From NCBI RefSeq assembly GCF_007655305.1, contig NZ_VLOG01000058.1, positions 62,001 through 126,000 on the forward strand: a DNA stretch of 64,000 nucleotides, given 5' to 3'. The DNA comes from Algoriphagus algorifonticola. Lineage in GTDB: Bacteria; Bacteroidota; Bacteroidia; Cytophagales; Cyclobacteriaceae. Position numbers and translations under genes: made by a program. A model generated the notes under the pieces. That model did not search any database. It was given only the letters and a program-made list of their open reading frames with translations, and was not told where the DNA came from. This document shows, piece by piece, positions 39,573-48,659 of the stretch; the first letter of the stretch is position 1; each line of letters begins with the position of its first letter.

Positions 39573-39986
39573 TTAAAGAAAAAAACGGATTCCGAGTTCA
39601 TAGCCTTTTAGGCCTAAGCCTGAAATCATGCCCACACAAGATTTGGAAATGATACTCTTATGACGAAACTCTTCCCGTTTATAAATATTCGAAATATGAA
39701 CTTCCAAAACAGGAGTATTTACACCCGCTATGGCATCGGATATGGCAACAGATGTATGGGTATAGCCACCGGCATTCAATAGAATCGCATCAAAAGTGAA
39801 GCCCACTTCATGAATCTTATTGATCAGCTCTCCCTCCACATTGCTTTGAAAATAATGAATCTCCACTTGGGGGAAGGTTTTTCTCAAATTTTCCAAATAT
39901 TCTTCAAAAGAGGTACTTCCATATACTTCAGGCTCTCGTTTTCCCAAAAGGTTCAAATTAGGACCATTAATGATTTGAATTTTCAA
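39573..39986 (-). CDS. aroQ: Type II 3-dehydroquinate dehydratase
   Basis: Third step of the shikimate pathway, 137 residues. Conserved INGPNLNLLGKREPEVYG (with the catalytic Tyr), QSNVEGELI, LNAGGYTHTSVAI and PVLEVHISNIYKREEFR (His) are all intact. The unit probably also transcribes the aminotransferase downstream. TAACTTTG at 40025-40032 (minus strand) is a -7 match 39 bp before the ATG. Confidence 0.97.
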   Translation of the reverse strand: MKIQIINGPNLNLLGKREPEVYGSTSFEEYLENLRKTFPQVEIHYFQSNVEGELINKIHEVGFTFDAILLNAGGYTHTSVAISDAIAGVNTPVLEVHISNIYKREEFRHKSIISKSCVGMISGLGLKGYELGIRFFL

Positions 39987-40114
39987 AATTTAATTTGGTT
40001 TGAGAGTAATGACTGATTTTCACTCAAAGTTAAAAAGTAGCACGATAAAACGAGCCAAGATGTCCGAATCAGGAAGGATTTATTTTTAAAAGGGATAAAG
40101 TCAATGCTTGTTTG

Positions 40115-40122
40115 TAGCTTTG
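40115..40122 (+). promoter_or_regulatory. Start-proximal -7 element of rlmN
   Basis: TAGCTTTG followed by CAGT and ATG, identical over 16 bp to the marC gene start. There is no TTTG box 19 bp upstream. Suggests a leaderless or nearly leaderless transcript. Confidence 0.4.
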
Positions 40123-40126
40123 CAGT

Positions 40127-41194
40127 ATGGAAGAAATTCAAAAGCGGGACATTAGAAAACTCAGCCTGAGTGAGTTGGAAGAGTTTTTTTTGGAGCATGG
40201 AGAGAAGAAATTCCGGGCCAAACAGGTCTATGAATGGCTGTGGAATAAATCCCTGAAAAACTTCGATGACATGAGTAATATTTCTCTTTCAACCCGAGAA
40301 TTACTCAAACAGCATTTTTCTATCAATCACATTCTCGTGGATTTGATGCAACATTCTCAAGATGGCACCATCAAGAATGCGGTGAAGCTTTATGATGAAA
40401 AAATTGTGGAGTCTGTTTTGATTCCAACCAGTAAAAGAATCACTGCCTGCGTGTCCTCCCAGGTGGGTTGCAGTTTGGATTGTAACTTCTGCGCAACTGC
40501 CCGCCTGAAACGAATGAGAAACCTAAATCCTGATGAAATTTATGATCAGGTAGTGGCCATCAAAGAGGAGGCGGAAACATATTTCAACCGCCCTTTGACC
40601 AATATCGTATTCATGGGAATGGGTGAGCCTCTCCTGAACTACAATAATGTAATTGCTGCAATAGAAAAAATTACTTCGCCTGAAGGATTGGGTATGGCCT
40701 CTAGAAGGATTACGCTATCCACAGTGGGGATTCCAAAAATGATCCGAAAAATGGCGGATGATGAAGTGAAATTCAATTTGGCTATTTCCCTTCACTCAGC
40801 AATCAATGAGACTAGATCTCGATTGATGCCCATCAATGATAAAAGTCCTTTGGAAGAATTGGCGGATTCATTGAAATATTGGTACGAAAAGACCAAGCGA
40901 AAAGTAACTTATGAATATGTGATTTGGGATGGAATCAACGATGATGAAACACATGCCCGAGCGCTAGCCAAATTCTGTAAAATTATTCCTTCCAAAGTCA
41001 ATATCATCCAGTACAATCCCATCGATGAGGGAGAATTTAGACAAGCAAGTCAACAAGCCGTAGAGATGTACGTTAGAATTTTAGATTCTCAAGGAATCAT
41101 TGCAAAAGTCAGAAAATCCAGAGGACAAGATATCGATGCGGCCTGTGGCCAACTCGCCAATAAAAACGAGGTTAGCCAGCTAACTAATATTTAA
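40127..41194 (+). CDS. rlmN: 23S rRNA (adenine-C2)-methyltransferase RlmN
   Basis: Radical SAM enzyme that methylates A2503 of 23S rRNA and also acts on some tRNAs, 355 residues. The 4Fe-4S cluster cysteines C115, C119 and C122 form the CxxxCxxC motif, and the methyl-carrying cysteine is C340 in DIDAACGQLA. The N-terminal accessory domain begins DIRKLSLSELEEFF. No neighbour in its transcript. Confidence 0.97.
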   Translation: MEEIQKRDIRKLSLSELEEFFLEHGEKKFRAKQVYEWLWNKSLKNFDDMSNISLSTRELLKQHFSINHILVDLMQHSQDGTIKNAVKLYDEKIVESVLIPTSKRITACVSSQVGCSLDCNFCATARLKRMRNLNPDEIYDQVVAIKEEAETYFNRPLTNIVFMGMGEPLLNYNNVIAAIEKITSPEGLGMASRRITLSTVGIPKMIRKMADDEVKFNLAISLHSAINETRSRLMPINDKSPLEELADSLKYWYEKTKRKVTYEYVIWDGINDDETHARALAKFCKIIPSKVNIIQYNPIDEGEFRQASQQAVEMYVRILDSQGIIAKVRKSRGQDIDAACGQLANKNEVSQLTNI

Positions 41195-41267
41195 GATTTT
41201 TTCACTTGTTTTTCATAGGATCATTATGTTTCTTAGTCCATTAATTCAAAATTCTGCGTGAGTTTAT

Positions 41268-43943
41268 ATGAAAAACATTACTTTTAAAGTCATTTTTGGC
41301 TTTTGCTTTTTTTGCCTGAACCCAGTTTTCCCTCAAGGTTTTCCGGAAAAAGTTCAGCAATTCTTCGAAGAGTATAGAAATGAAACCCCTCCAGAAAAAG
41401 TCTACTTACAATTAGATAAACACACCTATACATTAGGCGAGGATGTTTGGTTTAGTGCCTTTTTGGTGGCAGGTTCTTATCAAATTCCATCCCCATTAAG
41501 CCAGACCCTTTATGTTGATCTTTTCGACGGGGATGGCTTGCTATTGGAGCAGAAGATTATCCGCTTAGAGAATGGGAGAGGAAATGGAGATTTTACCTTA
41601 CCATCTTTCGGCAAACCAGGAAATTATCAGATCAAAGCATACACCGCCTGGATGAGAAATTCAGGGGAAGAGTTCTTTTTCGAAGGAGGCTTTTCAGTAA
41701 TTGACGGTGCAGGTGGTAGTTTTCTACCTAAAATGACAATTAGCGCAATTGAAAGCTCAGGAGGAAAGGCAACTTACAGAACTGAACTTTTGGCAATCGA
41801 CAAATCCGGAAATCCCCTTGCGGGAAAAGCTCTTCAAATGAAAGTCTTTGGAGGGGATGAAGAGGTTCACAGTCAGGACTTATTATTAAATGAAGAGGGA
41901 ATTGTCAGCTTTTCCTTTTCTATCCCAGAAAAACCTTATCCATCCCAACATGTAGAATTGATCTATTTGGAAAATGAAAACTATTCCGTTTCCCAGAAAA
42001 TCAGACTTCCCTACAGTTTCAATTTGGCAGATATCCAATTCTTACCGGAAGGAGGAAACTGGGTAATTAGTAAAAAATCCAATATAGCATTTAGGGCTAT
42101 AGCTCCAGATGGAAATCCACTGAGCATTCAGGGAACTATTGCTGGTACCGATATTTCTTTTAAAAGCAATTTTGCCGGCCTGGGGAAATTTGAAATCACT
42201 CCGGACAAGCAGGATTACCAGGCAGAAATTAGTCATCCTGTCTCTGGGCAGAAGAGAACTATAAATCTACCAAAAGCATCTACTGATGGTATTGCATTAC
42301 AGGTTATTAATAACCCTGCCGCAAGCTATCTTACAGCATTTATTCAGGGAGTTTCGGACGCCAATTCTCTCCTGCTAGTAAGCCAAACCAGAGGCTTAAT
42401 CAATTATATGATTGAAGGAAAATTGACGAATGGGGTTTGGGGCGTAAGAATCCCCAAAGAAAACTTGATTTCCGGTATCAATCAGATCACTGTTCTGACT
42501 TCGGAGGGCACACCTCTCTCTGAGCGCTTAATCTTTATCCGAAAAGAAGAAAACGAGCTAAAACTTGATTTGAATTCCAATTCATCTTTGAATCCAAGAG
42601 AAAAAATCAAATTGGAAATCACGAATCAAAGTGCAGGAAACCAGACTTCTGGAAGCTTTTCTGTTTCAATTGTAGATGCAGAGCAAGTGTCAGATGAAAG
42701 TGAAGTTTACGGTACCATTTATTCACATCTTTTACTGAGTTCAGATCTAAAAGGTCAAATCCACCAACCTGGTTATTATTTCCAAAACCAGGATGAAAGT
42801 ACGTCAGAGGCATTAGATCTAGTGATGCTGACTCATGGTTGGAGACGATTTACTTGGGATCAGGTGGTTGAAAACAAAAAAGCAGATATCAACTACTTCA
42901 TTGAAAGAGGAATAAATATAGAAGGTCAGGTTAGCGACCAGGAGGACACCAGAAAGGGATTATCCGGAGGTAAAATTACCGCAATGGTAGGAAATGGAAT
43001 CGAGATTGTGACCACTGAATTTGGCTCTAATGGGCGATTCATCATACGCGATTTAGATTATCAAGATTCCGCCAGTGTCACCTTGACAGCAGTGGATAAT
43101 AGACTAAAAAACTTTGTCGATATCAAAGTCACACAACCGGAGGCTGTTTTCACTGGTACTTCTGGTAACTATTCTACTGAAATAGAATGGCCTGAGAATC
43201 TAGCTGCTACTTATGAGGAAAGAGCTCTTATGAGGAGAATGAATGAGGATCCGGATATTTTGGACTTGGAAGGAGTCACGGTAGAAGCTCAGACCTTCAA
43301 AAAAGAGGACGAAGAAGTGCAAAAAATTTATGGTCCCGGAGACGTCAGCATTAACCCAGAAAAAATCCCCGGTTCTGTGGGCTTTACCAATATCTTCCAA
43401 TTAATCCAAGGAAGGGTTTCCGGTGTTCAGGTATTTGTATCTGGCCTGGATGTGAGCGTTCAAATCCGGGGAGTGGGCTCTATCAATGCTGGCACAGGAC
43501 CTCTGTATTTATTGGATAATATTCCTGTAGATGCAAACACCCTACTTCAAGTCAACCCAAGAGATGTAGCAAGCGTGGATGTATTCAAAGATCCTGCAAG
43601 AGCGGCTATTTTTGGTGCTCAGGGAGCAAACGGAGTGATTGCTGTTTATACCAAAAGAGGAAGTGGATTTACTCCGAGTGTAGGAGGAACCCTGGTCACT
43701 ACCTATGGGGGTTATTCTGTAGCTAAGGAGTTTTATCAGCCTAATTATGATGAAAAAGGAACATCTACCGCTTTGAATGATAAGCGTGCTACAATTTTCT
43801 GGAAACCAATTTTAGAAATTGGGGAAGACGGAAAAGCAAATTTGGAATACTTTAATACTGATGTAGCCAAGAAGCATTTGATCTTTATAGAAGGAATAGA
43901 CGAAGAAGGGAGAATAGGGAGACTAGTACGTATTTTAGAATAA
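41268..43943 (+). CDS. MG2-like and TonB-plug protein lacking a barrel
   Basis: 891 residues with a signal peptide (about 1-22). An MG2-like macroglobulin/Ig segment near the N-terminus (PPEKVYLQLDKHTYTLGEDVWF) is followed by further beta-sandwich domains and then a TonB plug (LIQGRVSGVQVFVSGLDVSVQ to VFKDPARAAIFGAQGANG) at about 705-800. Only about 90 residues follow the plug, so no 22-strand barrel can form. The C-terminus (LNDKRATIFWKPILEI, KANLEYFNTD) is the conserved tail of this Bacteroidota family. Function is unknown; it is probably exported and may work with a separate barrel. Confidence 0.75.
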   Translation: MKNITFKVIFGFCFFCLNPVFPQGFPEKVQQFFEEYRNETPPEKVYLQLDKHTYTLGEDVWFSAFLVAGSYQIPSPLSQTLYVDLFDGDGLLLEQKIIRLENGRGNGDFTLPSFGKPGNYQIKAYTAWMRNSGEEFFFEGGFSVIDGAGGSFLPKMTISAIESSGGKATYRTELLAIDKSGNPLAGKALQMKVFGGDEEVHSQDLLLNEEGIVSFSFSIPEKPYPSQHVELIYLENENYSVSQKIRLPYSFNLADIQFLPEGGNWVISKKSNIAFRAIAPDGNPLSIQGTIAGTDISFKSNFAGLGKFEITPDKQDYQAEISHPVSGQKRTINLPKASTDGIALQVINNPAASYLTAFIQGVSDANSLLLVSQTRGLINYMIEGKLTNGVWGVRIPKENLISGINQITVLTSEGTPLSERLIFIRKEENELKLDLNSNSSLNPREKIKLEITNQSAGNQTSGSFSVSIVDAEQVSDESEVYGTIYSHLLLSSDLKGQIHQPGYYFQNQDESTSEALDLVMLTHGWRRFTWDQVVENKKADINYFIERGINIEGQVSDQEDTRKGLSGGKITAMVGNGIEIVTTEFGSNGRFIIRDLDYQDSASVTLTAVDNRLKNFVDIKVTQPEAVFTGTSGNYSTEIEWPENLAATYEERALMRRMNEDPDILDLEGVTVEAQTFKKEDEEVQKIYGPGDVSINPEKIPGSVGFTNIFQLIQGRVSGVQVFVSGLDVSVQIRGVGSINAGTGPLYLLDNIPVDANTLLQVNPRDVASVDVFKDPARAAIFGAQGANGVIAVYTKRGSGFTPSVGGTLVTTYGGYSVAKEFYQPNYDEKGTSTALNDKRATIFWKPILEIGEDGKANLEYFNTDVAKKHLIFIEGIDEEGRIGRLVRILE

Positions 43944-43998
43944 TCCTTGCAATGTTCACCAAAGCCTTCTAATTTTTGTGGAATTAAATCTGAATGGT

Positions 43999-44475
43999 AT
44001 GAAAAAGGCTTTGGTGATTTTGATTTTAGGGGTATTACTTCCCCTAGGGCTAGAGGCTCAATCCTTGGAACAAGGAAACACCCGTTTCCATACCTTTGGA
44101 ACCTATGGTCTGAGATGGAAAGATTTTGGTGTAGGTGCTGGTGTGGAATATTTTTTCCTGGACAATTTTGCCATTATGCCAAGCTTCACTTATCTCATGC
44201 CGAATGTTGGTAACAGAACTAATTTTAGCATGGATCTACGCTACTATGTTTCTGACGGTCCGTCCCAACTCTTTTTTCTGGCAGGTTATAGTCAAAATTG
44301 GGAGAACCTCCAACCCGGAGACCCCGGTGTTAGACGATCCTTCAAAGGTGCCAATGTAGGCGTGGGGGCATATATAAGAATCGTGGATTGGGTGGGACTG
44401 AACACAGAATTCAGAGTTCAAAGTCAAAACCCTCAGGAAGCAGGATTTAAAGTTGGATTTGCTTTCCCGCTTTGA
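43999..44475 (+). CDS. Small outer-membrane beta-barrel protein
   Basis: 158 residues from the ATG at 43999, which gives a clean signal peptide (MKKALVILILGVLLPLGLEA-Q). An upstream in-frame ATG adds only seven residues before it. The rest alternates aromatic and hydrophobic residues, and the final FKVGFAFPL resembles a barrel-closing strand. It follows the plug protein by 55 bp on the same strand, so the two may be co-expressed. Confidence 0.7.
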   Translation: MKKALVILILGVLLPLGLEAQSLEQGNTRFHTFGTYGLRWKDFGVGAGVEYFFLDNFAIMPSFTYLMPNVGNRTNFSMDLRYYVSDGPSQLFFLAGYSQNWENLQPGDPGVRRSFKGANVGVGAYIRIVDWVGLNTEFRVQSQNPQEAGFKVGFAFPL

Positions 44476-45411
44476 TCATTTCTTACTGAACTCAAATAAT
44501 TTCCTCTTCTCATCTTTGGTCAGGGCTTCATAGCCGCGGTCCGCAATTTTATCCAGTATTCTATCGATTTCTTCCTGACTTGTTTCTTCAGAAGACTTAT
44601 TTGTACTAGGCTTAGATTTTGGGCTGGAAAAAGAACCAAAAGCACCTGACTTCGTTTTAGCTTTTCTATAGCTTACTTTCACTTTCGTTGGGCTCTTTTT
44701 GAAAAGGTTCTCGAAGAAAATCCCCACTTTCTGAACGGGAACACCCCAATCATTTCCTTTTCTAAGCTGGGTGATATACAAAAAGCCCATCAAAGCTCCT
44801 CCTAAGTGTGCTAATTCACCACCTGCATTTGCTCCAGCGGAATTTGCGAAAGAAAGGACCACATAGAAAATCGCTATGTATTTAATTTTAACAGGCCCTA
44901 AAAGAATTAGGAAGAAGGTAGTATTAGGGGTTAAAGTAGCAGCACCTACCACAATTGCAAAGACACCGGCACTAGCCCCAAGCATCAGGGAGGTATCAAC
45001 TGAATTACTGAAGTAGGGAGCTAAATTATAGATCAGCAAATAAAACAATCCCCCTGCTAAGCCTCCAAGAATATATAGATTAGCCAATTTTCGGCTTCCC
45101 AAATATTGGTGGATCAGCAATCCAAACCAATAAAGGAAAAGCATATTGAAGAGGATGTGAAAAATCCCCTCATGTAAAAACATATAGGTGAACAGGCTCC
45201 AAGGTTGTGTTGCCAATTTGGGAAGCGATGCCGGCATCATAAAGTAGGAGATCAGGGAAGAGTATAATTCTCCAAAACCTCCAATAGTCATAATGACTCT
45301 GGAAATCATAAATACCAACCAAACAAGTATATTAATAGCAATTAGTTTATAAAGGCTATTATCACCGTGCTTGAAAGCGTTTCTAAGATTTTCCCAAAAG
45401 TTGCCGTACAT
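44476..45411 (-). CDS. Rhomboid family intramembrane serine protease, second copy
   Basis: 311 residues. Six membrane segments with the rhomboid features HEGIFHILFNML in the second helix, the catalytic serine S147 in GASAG, and the catalytic histidine in ELAHLGGALMGF. The roughly 90-residue cytosolic C-terminal tail is charged (KSSEETSQEEIDRILDKI), of the type seen on Bacteroidota rhomboids. It lies 2 bp after its tandem partner. Confidence 0.9.
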   Translation of the reverse strand: MYGNFWENLRNAFKHGDNSLYKLIAINILVWLVFMISRVIMTIGGFGELYSSLISYFMMPASLPKLATQPWSLFTYMFLHEGIFHILFNMLFLYWFGLLIHQYLGSRKLANLYILGGLAGGLFYLLIYNLAPYFSNSVDTSLMLGASAGVFAIVVGAATLTPNTTFFLILLGPVKIKYIAIFYVVLSFANSAGANAGGELAHLGGALMGFLYITQLRKGNDWGVPVQKVGIFFENLFKKSPTKVKVSYRKAKTKSGAFGSFSSPKSKPSTNKSSEETSQEEIDRILDKIADRGYEALTKDEKRKLFEFSKK

Positions 45412-45413
45412 AA

Positions 45414-46205
45414 TTAATAAAAACTATTTCTATCTTTTTTCCACTTATAAACCAACGCACCTCCTATTATCAGCCCACTCAAATGGGCAAAATGGGCCAC
45501 ATTATCCAGCGGATTGTTTATCAATACGTTGTAAATCGTATAAAGTCCATAAAAAAGGACCAAATATTTCGCTTTGACAGGCATAGGAGGAAACAGCAAA
45601 AAGAGCTGGGTGTTTGGGAAAAGCATTGCAAAAGCAATCAAAATCCCAAACAATGCACCTGAGGCACCCACCATGGGAATATTCCCTTGGATTTCCGAAA
45701 TAGCCGCTAAAGTTTGATTAGCCCGATCAATTTTCACCTTGTCTTGTGGGTCTCTGCTGAAATCATCCACAAACTCAAATACTCTCCTGTCGAAGAAATT
45801 TCTGTTTTCTAGTACAATCTTGTTGAAGTATTCCGGGTCTGGATTTGCCTGAAATCGCTCTACTTTGGCTTCCAGATTATTCATCCGGTAAATATTATAT
45901 CCTGAATAGAGAACCCCCGATCCTACTCCACAAACCATCCAAAGAATCAATAGCTTCTTTGGTCCGAGGAACTGCTCCAACAAAGGGCCGAAGATCAATA
46001 GGCCAAACATGTTGCTGAATAGATGCCAAAAGTCGGCATGCATAAACATGTAAGTCAGAAACTGAAAGGGCTTGAAATACTGGCTTCCAATGTAATACAA
46101 AGCAAACCACTCATTGAGCACAGGGAAAATGAATGCGCTGACGATAAAAAGTATAATATTAATCAGCAGTAAATTTTGAACTACAGGTGTGATATTTCTA
46201 AACAT
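45414..46205 (-). CDS. Rhomboid family intramembrane serine protease, first copy
   Basis: 263 residues. FMHADFWHLFSNMFGLLIF in helix 2, catalytic serine S182 in GASGALFG, and catalytic histidine in FAHLSGLIIGG. An unusually long polar insertion of about 70 residues (FQANPDPEYFN to QTLAAISEIQ) separates helix 3 from the serine helix. It overlaps the end of mutL by 8 bp and precedes the second rhomboid. Confidence 0.9.
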   Translation of the reverse strand: MFRNITPVVQNLLLINIILFIVSAFIFPVLNEWFALYYIGSQYFKPFQFLTYMFMHADFWHLFSNMFGLLIFGPLLEQFLGPKKLLILWMVCGVGSGVLYSGYNIYRMNNLEAKVERFQANPDPEYFNKIVLENRNFFDRRVFEFVDDFSRDPQDKVKIDRANQTLAAISEIQGNIPMVGASGALFGILIAFAMLFPNTQLFLLFPPMPVKAKYLVLFYGLYTIYNVLINNPLDNVAHFAHLSGLIIGGALVYKWKKDRNSFY

Positions 46206-48060
46206 GAGATTTTCCGAAGAATGAATGTATGCTGGATAAATCCAATTTTACGAAGGTTTTGTTCCCTCCAAGGCCATAATTTGGATTCTGGCAGGCAAAA
46301 AGCTGTCCAACCAAAGTTTCCATTTCCTGAGAATTGAGTTTTTGACCCTTTTTCAAGGAAGATTTACGGGCTAAAGACCGGGCAAGATTTTCTCGATTGT
46401 CTAATGAAAGCTCATTTTTGAAATTCTTGAATTGCTCGATCAATCCTTCAAATAATTCTTTTTCATTTTTTACCTGAATATCGGCTGGTACTCCCTGAAC
46501 CAATACGGCATTATTGCCAAATTCAGAAATCATAAAGCCAAGGCTGTGCAGCTCCCCCATTAATCCAACCACCAACTCATAGTCTGAAGGATTTAATTGA
46601 ACTACGGGTGGAAAAAGACATTGTTGCGACGGACCTTGTGCCAACTTCAATTGTCTTAGATAGCGTTCGTATAATATCCTCTCGTGTGCTGCCTGCTGAT
46701 CCAAAATCAATAAGCCAGTGGACATTTGAGCTACGATATAGCTTAACTCCACCTGAAAAGTTGTCCCAGTACCCTCGCCTTCCGCTGGTTTGGGAAAAGA
46801 ACTGCTCTCTTCTTCTGGATTTGCCTTACTAGAAAAAGTCAAGACTTCAGAATCATCTCCTTCCTCAGAAACAGGTCTTTTTTGCTCCTGAATAAATGTT
46901 TGATTCCCTTCAAACAGTCTTTCCCAACCACTGGCACTTGATTTTTTGAATTCAGGAGTATTGAAAGTCTTATAACTATATTCCCGATCCACATCTGCTT
47001 TCTTTTGGGCATCTGAACTCCAGTTATCTTCAAAATTCACATCCACGCTAAAATCCAATGCCGGAACCACGTGATGTGCTCCCAAAGCCTGTTTGACAGC
47101 TGCCCGAATTACTGCATAAACCGTTCTCTCATCATCGAATTTGATTTCGGTTTTAGTCGGGTGTACGTTGATATCTATATGGGATGGATCAATTTCCAAA
47201 AACAACACATAAAAGGGGTGCTGATCTGGCTGAATGAGATTTTCAAAAGCATTGCTTACCGCATGATTCAGGTAGCTGCTTTTGATGTATCTGTTGTTTA
47301 CAAAGAAGAACTGCTCCCCTCTCGTTTTTTTGGCTGATTCAGGCTTTCCTATGTATCCTTTGACATTGACGTGGGGAGTCAATTCTTCGCAGGGGACCAG
47401 CTGAGTCTGATAATTTTTTCCAAAAATCCCCACAATCCTTTGGCTGAGTTTGCCAGGGTGGAGATTGTAGATTTCCATGTCATTTTGCATTAATGAAAAT
47501 CCAATTTCTGAATAGGCCAAGGCTACTCGCTGAAATTCCTCTACGATATGCCGCATTTCTACGGGATTTGATTTCAGAAAATTCCTTCGTGCAGGCACAT
47601 TGAAAAAAAGATTTTTCATGGAAACAGAAGTTCCGGGAGTGGTGGCAACAGGTTCCTGTTTTTTAACCTCTGATCCTTCGATATGAATTAGAGTTCCCAG
47701 CTCATCCGCGTTTCTTCTGGTTTTTAACTCAACCTGTGCAACCGCCGCAATAGAGGCCAGAGCTTCTCCACGAAAACCAAATGTTCGGATTGAAAATAAA
47801 TCCTGACTTGTTCGAATTTTGGAAGTGGCATGCCTTTCGAAACTCATCCTGGCATCGGTAGCCGACATCCCTTTGCCATTATCTATGACTTGGATCAATT
47901 GTTTACCTGCTTCTTTGACAATTACCTGAACTTTAGTAGCACCTGCATCAATTGCATTTTCAAGCAACTCCTTCAGCGCGGAAGAGGGTCTTTGGACCAC
48001 TTCTCCAGCTGCAATCTGATTGGCTATTGCATCAGGTAATAATTGGATTAAATCGCTCAT
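46198..48060 (-). CDS. mutL: DNA mismatch repair protein MutL
   Basis: Mismatch repair factor, 620 residues. The GHKL ATPase motifs are complete: ENAIDAGA, DNGKGM and TFGFRGEAL. The linker runs to about residue 430, then the C-terminal dimerisation domain. The endonuclease motif is altered: D454-Q-Q-A-A-H-E460-RILY-E465 has Gln in place of the usual His of DQHA, and the later Cys/His zinc motif is replaced by ACQNPNYGLGG. So nicking activity is doubtful. It overlaps the upstream gene by 4 bp and rhomboid 1 by 8 bp. Confidence 0.95.
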   Translation of the reverse strand: MSDLIQLLPDAIANQIAAGEVVQRPSSALKELLENAIDAGATKVQVIVKEAGKQLIQVIDNGKGMSATDARMSFERHATSKIRTSQDLFSIRTFGFRGEALASIAAVAQVELKTRRNADELGTLIHIEGSEVKKQEPVATTPGTSVSMKNLFFNVPARRNFLKSNPVEMRHIVEEFQRVALAYSEIGFSLMQNDMEIYNLHPGKLSQRIVGIFGKNYQTQLVPCEELTPHVNVKGYIGKPESAKKTRGEQFFFVNNRYIKSSYLNHAVSNAFENLIQPDQHPFYVLFLEIDPSHIDINVHPTKTEIKFDDERTVYAVIRAAVKQALGAHHVVPALDFSVDVNFEDNWSSDAQKKADVDREYSYKTFNTPEFKKSSASGWERLFEGNQTFIQEQKRPVSEEGDDSEVLTFSSKANPEEESSSFPKPAEGEGTGTTFQVELSYIVAQMSTGLLILDQQAAHERILYERYLRQLKLAQGPSQQCLFPPVVQLNPSDYELVVGLMGELHSLGFMISEFGNNAVLVQGVPADIQVKNEKELFEGLIEQFKNFKNELSLDNRENLARSLARKSSLKKGQKLNSQEMETLVGQLFACQNPNYGLGGNKTFVKLDLSSIHSFFGKSHV

Positions 48061-48461
48061 TTCTGGGCTTTAGATTTGAGCTTTGAGAAATAATAAATTG
48101 CTGCTATGAAAGCCACTAAATACAGGAGATATTCAAAAATCACAGGTCCAAAGTAAATATATCCACCTAACCCGCCGACTAAAATCAAAAAGATCAGGGA
48201 TCTGATCATTGCTGTGGAAGCAAACACGCTTTTATCTCGGGGTTTGATTCCTTGATAATTAGAAAAAGCCCCTCTTAGACCAGATTCATAATTTCTCAAT
48301 CTATCTTCTTCCTTGATATCTCCTAATTTCCCTTCAGCTTCTAGCTGCTTTTTGATACGAGACTCCCGCTGATCCAATTCCTCCTTGACTGGGTCATAGT
48401 AGCGCGGCTTGATATCAAATCGACTTGGGCTGGCTGTTCGAAATATGGAAGGAAATTTCAT
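48057..48461 (-). CDS. Hypothetical membrane protein upstream of mutL
   Basis: 134 residues, family not recognised. A charged N-terminal half with a coiled-coil-like stretch (KEELDQRESRIKKQLEAEGK) is followed by two hydrophobic helices (IRSLIFLILVGGLGG and EYLLYLVAFIAAIYYF) and a basic tail. The stop overlaps the mutL start by 4 bp (ATGA), so it leads the operon. Its ATG lies inside the first unit of the tandem repeat at 48455. Confidence 0.65.
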   Translation of the reverse strand: MKFPSIFRTASPSRFDIKPRYYDPVKEELDQRESRIKKQLEAEGKLGDIKEEDRLRNYESGLRGAFSNYQGIKPRDKSVFASTAMIRSLIFLILVGGLGGYIYFGPVIFEYLLYLVAFIAAIYYFSKLKSKAQK

Positions 48462-48659
48462 CTGTTTTAATTTTGCTTTTTAGAGGTCAGATGGAATCTC
48501 GCACATTTTACAATCATCCCCCTGTGTGTCGTTTTGGTCATGCTCGATTTCATCTGTTTATAATTTGTTTTTCAGTTGTCAGATGGAATCTTCGCATTGG
48601 TTCCCCGATACATCGGAGCGTCTCTCTGTGTGTCGCTTGAGTCGTGCTCGATTTCATTT
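48455..48659. repeat. Tandem repeat of a gene-start element, two units plus partial third
   Basis: Unit 1 (48455-48546, 92 bp) and unit 2 (48547-48650, 104 bp) both begin ATTTCATCTGTTT and share GTCAGATGGAATC and a CTGTGTGTCG block; a third ATTTCATTT follows at 48651. Unit 2 contains the hairpin CCCCGATACATCGGAG, absent from unit 1. Read on the minus strand each unit ends in AACAGATGAAAT, so the start codon and leader of the gene at 48461 form the repeat edge. A third full unit lies at 59669-59801. Confidence 0.8.
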
